Assembly: GCA_021734025.1 (NCBI GenBank)
Contig: JAIPJS010000003.1
Coordinates: 156,332 to 220,331, forward strand
Direction of reading: 5' to 3'
Length of the DNA stretch: 64,000 nt
Origin: Candidatus Neomarinimicrobiota bacterium
GTDB taxonomy: Bacteria; Fidelibacterota; JAANXI01
Shown: positions 46,926 to 54,775 of the stretch, piece by piece
Numbering within the stretch: position 1 is the stretch's first letter
Layout of the letters: every line of letters begins with the position of its first letter
The notes under the pieces: generated by a model
What the model was told of the DNA's origin: nothing
The model's database searches: none
Seen by the model: the letters and a program-made list of their open reading frames with translations, nothing else
Made by a program: the position numbers and the translations under genes

Positions 46926-48275
46926 TCAGGAAATTGACCGGCTGAATTTCCTGAAGCTTTCGTACTTCTCCCGTAGAAAATTTTGCTGTGACTTATCCAT
47001 ATCCAGGTCATAGACCGGATCGGCATCGTATGGGATGGCGTCAATGACTGCGCTGTCTTCGGCACCGAGTTTATACAGATGCCAGCCGTCGCCATTTTTC
47101 GTGTATCGGTGACCGTCATAGATAAACCCGAACTGATCTGATTGAAATTTTGAGAGCGTTTTCCCGTTCTTGTCATACCAGAAACTCTCCAGCAAGGGAA
47201 GGGCATCGTAGAATTGAGGTTCCAGGCGTTCTGGCTGAATTCCGGTTTCTGCGGCATTCACGATAAACTGCTTCAGGAGCCTGATGGAGGTCGGCGTTGT
47301 GGTTTCTTCGCCAGCAGGGACTTCCGGCCCGGCAACGAACAGGGGAACACGGTTCCCGGCTTCGGTAACGTTACTGAAATGGTAGCGCCAGCCCTCATCG
47401 CCGAAATTATCCCCGTGGTCCGAGGTGAAGATGTAGAGCGAGTCGGGGTAGGTATCTCGTATCGACTCGGAAAAGGAATCGATGGCGTACGAGAACTTCC
47501 GCCAGGAGGTTTTTTGCCGGCTCCGGAGCAGGTTCAGCATCCGGGGCTCGATGTACACCTTGTCATTCGCAAGCCAGGACTGATTCACCATATGGAACAT
47601 ACTCTTCAGTTCCCGGAACTTGTCCAGTATACCGCGAGACATTACCTGGAATTTATTACTCACGTGATACGGAAAATGGGTCTCCATCAGATTGATAAAC
47701 AGGAAGACCTTTTGACCCTTTGCCGTGGCAGCTTTCAGAATTTCATGTGCCCGCTGGAACTGGGATTGGCAAAACGAGTGTACCCATGACTGGCCGGCCT
47801 GGATATCCTCTGTCATTTTGCCGGTGATAAAGTCACCCTTCAGGAATTTGTCCCGGATACGCCGTTTGCCGAGTAAAACCAGAATGTTCGCCAAAGGTAT
47901 CGTTCCCGGATTCATCGAGCGCCAGACCCGTTCAATTTTATCAAAACCACGGTCCAGGCCAAAGATGTGCGTGGTCACCGGGTTCGCCGTGAGCTGGACG
48001 GTTTTATAACCCTTGTCACCCAACGATTCCGCTAACGTCTGTACCGACTGATTCACCCCGCGGGACCGGGTTGTAGCGCCGTGCTCATGCGGGTCCAAAC
48101 CAGTAAACATCGACGCTGTGGAGGGTAGTGTCCAGCACCCGGCCGAATACGCCTGGTGATAAGTCGTACTATTCTCATTTAGCCAGGGTAGGGCCGGATC
48201 ACCCTCGTTCCAAACGCTGTCGTAGCGCAGGCTGTCGGCGATCATTAAAACGATATGTTGTGGAGTCTGGCTCAT
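46926..48275 (-). CDS. Sulfatase-like hydrolase of the alkaline phosphatase superfamily, Thr-type active site
   Basis: A 449-residue cytoplasmic protein of the sulfatase/alkaline phosphatase fold. The N-terminal metal site is MIADSLRYDS (Asp14). The active-site segment reads CWTLPSTASMFTG, and the position of the formylglycine Cys/Ser is taken by Thr49; the CxPxR motif is absent. Further metal ligands are in FTSDHGDNFGDEGWRYHFSN. A Thr nucleophile suggests a phosphodiesterase or phosphotransferase rather than a true sulfatase. No signal peptide is seen. It is followed upstream by a glyoxalase gene 30 bases away, on the same strand. The ligand is unknown. Confidence 0.85.
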   Translation of the reverse strand: MSQTPQHIVLMIADSLRYDSVWNEGDPALPWLNENSTTYHQAYSAGCWTLPSTASMFTGLDPHEHGATTRSRGVNQSVQTLAESLGDKGYKTVQLTANPVTTHIFGLDRGFDKIERVWRSMNPGTIPLANILVLLGKRRIRDKFLKGDFITGKMTEDIQAGQSWVHSFCQSQFQRAHEILKAATAKGQKVFLFINLMETHFPYHVSNKFQVMSRGILDKFRELKSMFHMVNQSWLANDKVYIEPRMLNLLRSRQKTSWRKFSYAIDSFSESIRDTYPDSLYIFTSDHGDNFGDEGWRYHFSNVTEAGNRVPLFVAGPEVPAGEETTTPTSIRLLKQFIVNAAETGIQPERLEPQFYDALPLLESFWYDKNGKTLSKFQSDQFGFIYDGHRYTKNGDGWHLYKLGAEDSAVIDAIPYDADPVYDLDMDKSQQNFLREKYESFRKFSRSIS

Positions 48276-48305
48276 CGGTTATAATGGGAGGTCACACAAC
48301 GATCG

Positions 48306-48686
48306 TCAGGAGACCTCCAATAATTCAATGGCATAGCCGTCCGGGTCCTTGACAAACGCCATCTGTTTATTTCCGGATGGAGAGGTCGTAGGGCCGCGAT
48401 CCAATTCGTATCCGGCAGATCGAATCTGTGCTACAGTGGCATCCATATCGTCCACGTACAGCGCAATGTGTCCGTATCCGTCGCCGAGGTCGTACGGCTC
48501 TTCCCGTGGCCAGTTGTAGGTCAGTTCCAATTGGGCATTACTGTTCGGTATATCGAGGAAAGCAAGGCTGAATTTTCCACTCTCGTGCTCTGAAGTCCGG
48601 TCAAGTTCAAATCCGAGGGCATTCTCATAGAAGTCCAGAGATTTCTCAAGGTCAAAAACCCGGATCATTGTGTGTGCGAATTTCAT
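48306..48686 (-). CDS. gloA: Lactoylglutathione lyase-like glyoxalase I (VOC family)
   Basis: A 126-residue VOC-fold protein. It has the glyoxalase I pattern: His5 in MKFAHTMIRV, the SLDFYENALGFEL helix, a Glu in QLELTYNW, His in GDGYGHIALYVDD and Glu in GYAIELLEV. These four would bind the catalytic metal. Glyoxalase I isomerises the methylglyoxal-glutathione adduct and so detoxifies methylglyoxal. Length is slightly below the E. coli enzyme (135). It lies just upstream of the sulfatase-like gene and may be co-transcribed. Confidence 0.9.
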   Translation of the reverse strand: MKFAHTMIRVFDLEKSLDFYENALGFELDRTSEHESGKFSLAFLDIPNSNAQLELTYNWPREEPYDLGDGYGHIALYVDDMDATVAQIRSAGYELDRGPTTSPSGNKQMAFVKDPDGYAIELLEVS

Positions 48687-48766
48687 TTATATTTACTCAT
48701 ACCTTTCTGTCATTATTCCCATCTTCTTCAAACTAAAATATAGGGAGGAATCGGAGAGACTTCAAA

Positions 48767-49837
48767 CTACTCGGCGTCCTGGTGAAATAAATGAATTTGC
48801 CCATTGATGGAAGGGCGTATGAATTCCTTGGTGGAGAGCGGAAACGATTCCTGGTTGAGCTTCGATTTTTGTATCCCCAGGCGGAATAGATCGGCAATTT
48901 GGTCAGCGAATTTTCCATTTCCTTTCATGCGCGTTCCAAATTCCGTTTCGTTCAGATCTCCGTCCCGCATCTGCCGAATCCTGTTCAGGACTTTCTCCTT
49001 CCTGTTCGGAATATTGGTCTCAAGCCACTCCTCGAACTGCTTCTTCAGATTAAACGGGAGCCGGAGAACTATGTATCCCGCAAATTTCGCACCGGCGGAT
49101 GCTGCTTCCTGGAGAATTTGCGGAATTTCGTGATCTGTCAGACCGGGAATCACCGGCGCGACCAACACGCCGACGGGAATTCCGGAATCATTCAGGGTCC
49201 GGATTGCCTCCAGGCGCTTGTCCGTATGGGAAGTACGAGGCTCCAGGAAGCTCCGAAGGGAATTATCCAGCGTCGAGATGGATAAGTGCACCTTCGCGGC
49301 CTGATACGAGGCCAATTCCAACAACACATCCACATCTCTGGTAATCAGGTGGTTTTTAGTAATAAGCGCCACCGGATTCCGACATTTGGCCAGGACCTGC
49401 AGGCATCGACGCGTCAGTTCAATGTGCCGCTCAATCGGCTGATACGGATCGGTCACGCCACTCATGGCAAGCACCTGTGGTGTGTACGATTTGGACGCCA
49501 ATTCATTCCGAAGGAGTTCCGGAGCATTTTCCTTGACCATGATCCGGGTTTCAAAGTCCAGTCCCGCCGAAAAACCCAGATACTCATGCGTCGGACGGGC
49601 GTAACAATACGCACAGCCGTGCTCACACCCGCGATACGGATTGATACTGGCGTCAAATCCCACGTCAGGACTTTCGTTGTAGGTAATGATAGAAGATGAC
49701 GCGTCCCGGTAAAATTTTGTCGCCGGGCGTTCATTATCACCGGTATCGAAATCGTATTCCAGCTCTTTGAACCGGTTCTTCGGGTTCCCGGTGGCACCGC
49801 GACCTTTGATTCTGTTAGTATTCTTCTCCTGAGCCAT
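48767..49837 (-). CDS. PA0069-family radical SAM protein (SplB-related)
   Basis: A 356-residue radical SAM protein. The cluster motif is NPYRGCEHGCAYCYARPTHEYLG with Cys71, Cys75 and Cys78. GVTDPYQPIERHIELTRRCLQVL and ITKNHLITRDVDVL follow, and SISTLDNSLRSFLEPRTSH completes a pattern typical of the PA0069/Rv2578c group. These proteins are often annotated as DNA-repair photolyase-like, but no function has been established. No signal or membrane segment is present. It is 80 bases upstream of the glyoxalase gene on the same strand. Confidence 0.88.
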   Translation of the reverse strand: MAQEKNTNRIKGRGATGNPKNRFKELEYDFDTGDNERPATKFYRDASSSIITYNESPDVGFDASINPYRGCEHGCAYCYARPTHEYLGFSAGLDFETRIMVKENAPELLRNELASKSYTPQVLAMSGVTDPYQPIERHIELTRRCLQVLAKCRNPVALITKNHLITRDVDVLLELASYQAAKVHLSISTLDNSLRSFLEPRTSHTDKRLEAIRTLNDSGIPVGVLVAPVIPGLTDHEIPQILQEAASAGAKFAGYIVLRLPFNLKKQFEEWLETNIPNRKEKVLNRIRQMRDGDLNETEFGTRMKGNGKFADQIADLFRLGIQKSKLNQESFPLSTKEFIRPSINGQIHLFHQDAE

Positions 49838-50054
49838 TTCCTATTGCGGAAAAAATTTATTTAATTTGCACGGCATAGTTGTGAAGGCCTTCCGCCTTGG
49901 TTAATTTACCAGCACTGATGATATCTTTGGATCGCCAACAAGTCGTTGCCACAGAAGTTCCGCCTGTTTATACTTGTACGCACAAGACTCGTCCCATTCT
50001 CCGGATACGGTCCGAAGAACGGCCGGCGATTTCACTCAAGGATACGGGAATAAA

Positions 50055-51128
50055 ATGACGAACTCAACGCGCCTTTTTCAGCCTGAATCCGATGCAAAAT
50101 ATCTCATCTATGCAGAAGGAAAATTCGGCGCCGGTACCTCCAAGACCGCAAACGTCCTGTTACGCTATCAGCCGGACAAAATCTGCGCTGTTGTCGACTC
50201 CCGGTATACCGACAAGACGGTCCGGGATGTCAATAGCACCATAGATTCGGATATCCCGGTGGTCTCTGGAATAGCGGCGGGGCTAGCTTACAATCCGACG
50301 CACCTGATTATCGGGGTGGCTCCGTCCGGAGGACAGCTGCCGGAGGAATGGCTGGAGCCGTTGAAAGAAGCCATCACCGGCGGACTGCATATCGTCTCCG
50401 GCTTACATTCTTTCCTGTGTGATAACGCTGAGCTGGTCAACCTGGCCAAAGAAAAAGACGTACAACTTATCGACCTCCGCAAGCCGCCAAAGATCCCGGA
50501 AGTTTCCCAGGGATTCTGGCGGGAGCGGACGGTGCCGGTGGTGCAAACCATTGCCCCGGACTGTGCCTTCGGAAAATTGACTGCGGCGTGGGAGCTGAAG
50601 CGTCAGTTTGAGCAGCGGGACTATTCCGTCGGATTTGTTGCCACAGGCCAGACCGGAATCCTGTTGAACAACGGCGGTATTGTAGTTGATGCAGTACCAG
50701 GTGACTTTATTTCCGCTGCGGTGGAGCAGCTCATCCGGAAGGAGCTGGAAAGTGATCCGGATGTCATAATTGTGGAGGGACAGGGCGCAATCTATCATGA
50801 AGGGTTTTCCGCAGTAACCCTTGGCATTCTACACGGCGCTATGCCGGACGCATTCCTGTTTGCACACCGCCCCAGTTGCAGCGCCAACGATTATGGGTTC
50901 CACTTCCCGCCTTACCGCCAGATGATCAACGATTACGAGCGGATTATCGAATGGTTTAAGCCGGTGCATACGATTGGGGTGCAGCTGGATACCAGCGAAT
51001 TCTCCGACGATACTGCACACGCGCTTTGCGAGGATATAGGTCATCACACAGGGCTGCCCGCTACTGATTTGGTGCGCTTTCCCGACGATTCAGCCGTGGA
51101 TACCATGATCCAGAAACTGCACCTGTAA
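50055..51128 (+). CDS. DUF1611 family protein, DgcN-like (probable D-glutamate N-acetyltransferase)
   Basis: A 357-residue protein of the DUF1611 family. The N-terminal half resembles a Rossmann-like domain (ICAVVDSRYTDKT, LIIGVAPSGGQLPEEW). The C-terminal half is a P-loop-type domain with APDCAFGKLTAAWEL, GFVATGQTGILL and VIIVEGQGAIYH. Members called DgcN have been reported to act on D-glutamate as N-acetyltransferases in marine bacteria. I transfer that only tentatively. The ATG at 50055 fits the family N-terminus; the frame extends back to a TTG at 49974 without support. The stop is nine bases before the start of the L-Ala-D/L-Glu epimerase gene, which supports a role in D-glutamate or muropeptide metabolism. 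Confidence 0.85.
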   Translation: MTNSTRLFQPESDAKYLIYAEGKFGAGTSKTANVLLRYQPDKICAVVDSRYTDKTVRDVNSTIDSDIPVVSGIAAGLAYNPTHLIIGVAPSGGQLPEEWLEPLKEAITGGLHIVSGLHSFLCDNAELVNLAKEKDVQLIDLRKPPKIPEVSQGFWRERTVPVVQTIAPDCAFGKLTAAWELKRQFEQRDYSVGFVATGQTGILLNNGGIVVDAVPGDFISAAVEQLIRKELESDPDVIIVEGQGAIYHEGFSAVTLGILHGAMPDAFLFAHRPSCSANDYGFHFPPYRQMINDYERIIEWFKPVHTIGVQLDTSEFSDDTAHALCEDIGHHTGLPATDLVRFPDDSAVDTMIQKLHL

Positions 51129-51136
51129 TCCCTTTG

Positions 51137-52189
51137 ATGGAAGTATCCGCCGCCATATACGAACTCATTCCAACACACCGATTCGGTATCAGCCGGGAGA
51201 CCTCCGAGTTCTATAACACTTTACTTGTTAAAATTACGCATAACGGTATCACCGGTTACGGTGAAGCGTTTCCGTCGGCGCGATACGAACAATCGGCGGA
51301 AAAGAACCTTCGTGTACTCCAGCAGATTGATTTTCCGGAATTTTCTGATCTTTGCGACATCTTCCAACCCTGGATATTACATGAATGGCTGACTGACATC
51401 TGTGAAGGCGTTGACTCACTGATATCTGCTATGACTTCTGCGTATTATGATGTCTTCGGACAGATATTCGATACACCGGTAACATCTTTGGCAGGGAGCG
51501 CCGGGTTGGAGTGGCCGCTCTCGTCCTTTACCATCGGCATCGACAACCTGGAGACTATCCGAACAAAGGTCGCCGAAGCAGAATCGTATCCGTTGTTGAA
51601 AGTCAAACTGGGCTCAGACAACGATGAACAGATAATGGCCAATGTCAGAGAGATGACCGATAAACTGGTGCGGGTGGATGCCAACGAGGGCTGGAACAAG
51701 GAAGAGGCGCTCGAGAAAATCGAGTGGCTCGAGACACTGAACGTAGAATTCGTGGAGCAGCCGCTGCCGGCCGGGAATCCCGATGACGTCCAATGGCTGC
51801 GGGAGCAATCGCCACTGCCCATTATCGCAGACGAGGACTGCCGTCATATCGATGACTTGCCGGAAATTTTACCGGCTTATGATGGTATCAATATCAAACT
51901 GGTCAAATGTGGCGGTATCACCGCGGCATTGCGAATGTGCCACACCGCAAAGACATTCGGTAAATCGGTAATGCTTGGCTGCATGGTGGAAAGTTCGGCA
52001 GGAATTGCTCCCGCCGCTGCCATCGGAGGGTTTGCAGATTATCTGGACCTGGACGGAAACCTGTTACTATCCAATGATCCATTTACAGGCCCGCGCGCCA
52101 AAAACGGGTCGTTCTCTGAACTGACCGCACCTGGATTGGGAGTCACAGAGCAACAATACATCGCATGGGAGACCCTCTATAAATCATGA
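51137..52189 (+). CDS. L-Ala-D/L-Glu (dipeptide) epimerase, enolase superfamily
   Basis: A 350-residue enolase-superfamily enzyme of the muconate lactonising subgroup. The catalytic KxK motif is Lys155-Val-Lys157 in LLKVKLGSD. Metal ligands are in VDANEGW, FVEQPLP and IADEDCR. The second catalytic Lys is in NIKLVKCGGI, followed by GCMVESSAGI. This pattern is that of dipeptide epimerases such as E. coli YcjG, which convert L-Ala-D-Glu from murein into L-Ala-L-Glu. The ATG at 51137 was chosen over a TTG at 51134. The gene overlaps the next by four bases (ATGA). Confidence 0.9.
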   Translation: MEVSAAIYELIPTHRFGISRETSEFYNTLLVKITHNGITGYGEAFPSARYEQSAEKNLRVLQQIDFPEFSDLCDIFQPWILHEWLTDICEGVDSLISAMTSAYYDVFGQIFDTPVTSLAGSAGLEWPLSSFTIGIDNLETIRTKVAEAESYPLLKVKLGSDNDEQIMANVREMTDKLVRVDANEGWNKEEALEKIEWLETLNVEFVEQPLPAGNPDDVQWLREQSPLPIIADEDCRHIDDLPEILPAYDGINIKLVKCGGITAALRMCHTAKTFGKSVMLGCMVESSAGIAPAAAIGGFADYLDLDGNLLLSNDPFTGPRAKNGSFSELTAPGLGVTEQQYIAWETLYKS

Positions 52190-53217
52190 AAGCCGCCGTT
52201 TTTCGTAAACCGTACAGCACGATGGAGATTGAAGACTGGGATACACCGGTACCGGGGGCGAGAGAAGTCCTGATCAAAGTTGCGGCCTGCGGAGTCTGCC
52301 ATACGGATCTCCATTTTATCGATCATGGTGTACCCCCGCTAACGGAACCACCGGTGATTTTGGGGCATGAGATCACCGGGACGGTAGAAACCGTGGGAGA
52401 AGCCGTGGATTCGGTTAAAAAAGGTCAACGGGTTCTGGTGCCGGTGGTTATCCCGTGTGGAGAATGTACATTTTGCCAGTGCGGCAAAACCAATCTCTGC
52501 CGCGAACGTACCATCCCGGGGAATAAAATTCACGGCGGCTATGCGGAATATGTGAAGGTCCCTGTCAGTGGTGCGCTTCCGCTACCGGATGAAGTTCCAC
52601 TGGAAACAGGGGCCGTATTGGCGGACGCATTTGGTACCAGCTTTCACGCGATAGTCGACGTTGGAAAAATCCAAAAGGGCGAAACGCTGCTGGTGTTCGG
52701 CGCGGGTGGTTTAGGGACTGCTGCAATTCAGATCGCCAAACACGCTGGGGCGCGGGTTATTGCGCTGGATATGAACCCATTGAAACTCCAGTGGGCTGAA
52801 GAAATGGGCGCGGACGAAACCGTGAATTCTCACGGCATCCGGGACTTGGGAGCGCACGTCCGGGATCTTACAGATGGGGGCGTCGATGTGGCTTACGAGG
52901 CTATCGGTGCGCCGAGAACCATTTACCAGGCGTTTACGTGCCTCGGACCCGAGGGACGCTTGATCGTCGCAGGATACACCCGGAACGAAGTGAAATTTCC
53001 GGAGCCCAATCTTATTTTTGAAGAACGGAGCATCTTCGGCGTGCTCGGGTGTCCGGTCAGTTCGTATTATACCTTGTTTGAACACGTTGTTGCAGGTGAT
53101 TATGATATTGAGGCACTCGCGACCAAACGGATGCCGCTTGAGGAGATAGAGAAGGCGTTGACCAGCGTACGCAGCGGACAAACCCTGCGTACAATCCTCA
53201 CGCCATGGCAGGATTAG
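52186..53217 (+). CDS. Zinc-dependent alcohol dehydrogenase (MDR family)
   Basis: A 343-residue medium-chain dehydrogenase. Catalytic zinc ligands are in CGVCHTDLHF and GHEITGTV. The structural zinc is held by four Cys in PCGECTFCQCGKTNLC. The nucleotide site is FGAGGLGTAAIQIAKHAGARVIALD, with Asp at the end of beta 2, which favours NAD over NADP. Substrate cannot be told from the sequence. Its start overlaps the stop of the epimerase gene by four bases, so the two are co-translated. Confidence 0.9.
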   Translation: MKAAVFRKPYSTMEIEDWDTPVPGAREVLIKVAACGVCHTDLHFIDHGVPPLTEPPVILGHEITGTVETVGEAVDSVKKGQRVLVPVVIPCGECTFCQCGKTNLCRERTIPGNKIHGGYAEYVKVPVSGALPLPDEVPLETGAVLADAFGTSFHAIVDVGKIQKGETLLVFGAGGLGTAAIQIAKHAGARVIALDMNPLKLQWAEEMGADETVNSHGIRDLGAHVRDLTDGGVDVAYEAIGAPRTIYQAFTCLGPEGRLIVAGYTRNEVKFPEPNLIFEERSIFGVLGCPVSSYYTLFEHVVAGDYDIEALATKRMPLEEIEKALTSVRSGQTLRTILTPWQD

Positions 53218-53285
53218 ATTACAAATAAAACCACCGGGATCATACACTCCCGGGCCGCAAACATTGATGCGTAAAAGGAGCAGAC

Positions 53286-54455
53286 ATGGCTAAATTTCAG
53301 GGTGTGGATTATTTCAAAATGGACGACCATTTCTCGGAAGAGGAACTCATGATCCGGGACATGGTCCGGGACTTTGTTGATAATGAAGTCATCCCTGTCA
53401 TCGAAGAACATCACCGGGAAGCAACTTTCCCTATGGAAGTCGGAGGTCAGATGGGGGAGTTGGGGCTGTTTGGCTCCAATCTGCCGGAGAAATACGGTTG
53501 TCCGAATCTGAATAATGTGGCGTACGGTCTCATCATGCAGGAGCTGGAGCGCGGGGACAGCGGAGTCCGGAGCTTTGCCTCGGTACAAGGTGCGCTGGTG
53601 ATGTATCCGATCTATGAATTTGGCAGCGAGGAACAGCGGCAAAGATGGCTCCCGAAACTAGCCTCCGGAGAGCTCATCGGTTGCTTCGGCCTGACTGAGC
53701 CGGATTACGGCTCGAATCCCGGAGGAATGAAGACAAAAGCAGTCAAAGATGGAGACTCCTACATCCTGAACGGGACCAAGATGTGGATCACCAACGGAAC
53801 TATCTCGGATGTAGCCATCGTCTGGGCGAAGCTGGACGGCGTCGTGCGTGGTTTTATCGTCCCCACAGATGCTGAAGGCTTCTCTGCGCCAGAGATGAAG
53901 GGGAAGTTCTCGCTCCGGGCGTCGATCACCTCGGAACTGATAATGGAGGATGTGCGGATTCCCGCCGAAAATATTCTGCCGGAAGTAGAAGGATTACGCG
54001 GACCGTTGAGCTGTCTGACCCAGGCACGGTACGGTATCGCCTGGGGAGCAGTCGGATCGGCGATGGCAACGTATGAAACGGCGCTCAATTACGCAAAGGA
54101 ACGAATCCAGTTCGACAAGCCGATTGCCTCCTTTCAGCTGATTCAGGATAAACTCGTCACGATGGTGACGGAGATCACCAAGGGACAAATGTTGGTGTAT
54201 CATCTTGGGAGGAATAAAGATGAGGATAAGATGCGCCATCAGATGGTCAGCATGGCCAAGATGAATAACGTCAGTATGGCGCTGGATACAGCGCGTACGG
54301 CACGGGAGATTCTTGGCGCAAACGGCATCCTGGACGAGTACCCGGTAATCCGGCATATGATGAATCTCGAGTCGGTCTATACCTATGAAGGGACCCACGA
54401 CATCCACCGGCTGATCATCGGAGCCGACATCACCGGGATAGAGGCGTTTGTGTAA
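53286..54455 (+). CDS. Acyl-CoA dehydrogenase (glutaryl-CoA dehydrogenase-like)
   Basis: A 389-residue flavin enzyme. The typical signatures are GCFGLTEPDYGSNPGGMKTKA, MWITNGTISDVAIVWAKLDG and YEGTHDIHRLIIGADITGIEAF; the Glu of YEGT is the usual catalytic base. The short N-terminus and the conserved pattern RYGIAWGAVGSAMATYETALNYAKERIQFDKPIASFQLIQ resemble glutaryl-CoA dehydrogenase, which oxidises and decarboxylates glutaryl-CoA. The decarboxylating activity is not certain. It lies 68 bases after the alcohol dehydrogenase gene, with AAAGGAG before the ATG. Confidence 0.9.
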   Translation: MAKFQGVDYFKMDDHFSEEELMIRDMVRDFVDNEVIPVIEEHHREATFPMEVGGQMGELGLFGSNLPEKYGCPNLNNVAYGLIMQELERGDSGVRSFASVQGALVMYPIYEFGSEEQRQRWLPKLASGELIGCFGLTEPDYGSNPGGMKTKAVKDGDSYILNGTKMWITNGTISDVAIVWAKLDGVVRGFIVPTDAEGFSAPEMKGKFSLRASITSELIMEDVRIPAENILPEVEGLRGPLSCLTQARYGIAWGAVGSAMATYETALNYAKERIQFDKPIASFQLIQDKLVTMVTEITKGQMLVYHLGRNKDEDKMRHQMVSMAKMNNVSMALDTARTAREILGANGILDEYPVIRHMMNLESVYTYEGTHDIHRLIIGADITGIEAFV

Positions 54456-54491
54456 AAATGTTACGTGCAGCCTACAGCCTAAAAGCAACTC

Positions 54492-54523
54492 CTGTCGGTG
54501 ACCGCTTCCAGCATCGCCGACAG
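54492..54523 (+). repeat. 32-bp dispersed hairpin repeat, copy 1
   Basis: The sequence begins CTGTCGGTGA and ends TCGCCGACAG, so its ends pair as a 10-base stem with one G-T pair, around a 12-base loop with CCGCTTCCAGC. Copy 2 lies 21 bases to the right in inverse orientation, and copy 3 is at 61798. Confidence 0.85.
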
Positions 54524-54544
54524 TCGTCGTCTTGACTATAAATA

Positions 54545-54576
54545 CCGTCACCGACGCTGGAAGCGGTCGGCGACGG
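54545..54576 (-). repeat. 32-bp dispersed hairpin repeat, copy 2
   Basis: Read on the minus strand it begins CCGTCGCCGA, holds the same core ACCGCTTCCAGC and ends TCGGTGACGG. It differs from copy 1 at 7 of 32 positions by my alignment. The two copies face each other, so a transcript could fold either as two small hairpins or as one long one. Confidence 0.85.
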
Positions 54577-54775
54577 TAGCGGGCATGCCATTTTATACAT
54601 GGAGAAGCGGAGCTTTGATTTCGCCCAAGTGAATCATTCCAGGACTTGGAAAGTTAGAACGAGACCCAACACAAGCGGGACAATTAACAGGCTGAGCGTT
54701 TTTGACAACCGACAGAGGGCACTCGACTCATGACGTCTTTAACAATAACTCTATAACACGGTATCACTATAACAA

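Larger units (their letters stand above)
54456..54775. other. Gene-free interval with two repeat copies
   Basis: A 320-base spacer without a gene. It holds two inverted copies of a 32-base hairpin repeat, described separately. The patatin gene's promoter should lie after them. No clear ribosome-binding site precedes the TTG at 54776. Confidence 0.6.

Noticed and set aside
48767-49837. Spore photoproduct lyase or DNA photolyase
   Set aside because: The CxxxCxxC context and downstream motifs match the PA0069 group. The residues that define spore photoproduct lyase were not seen.
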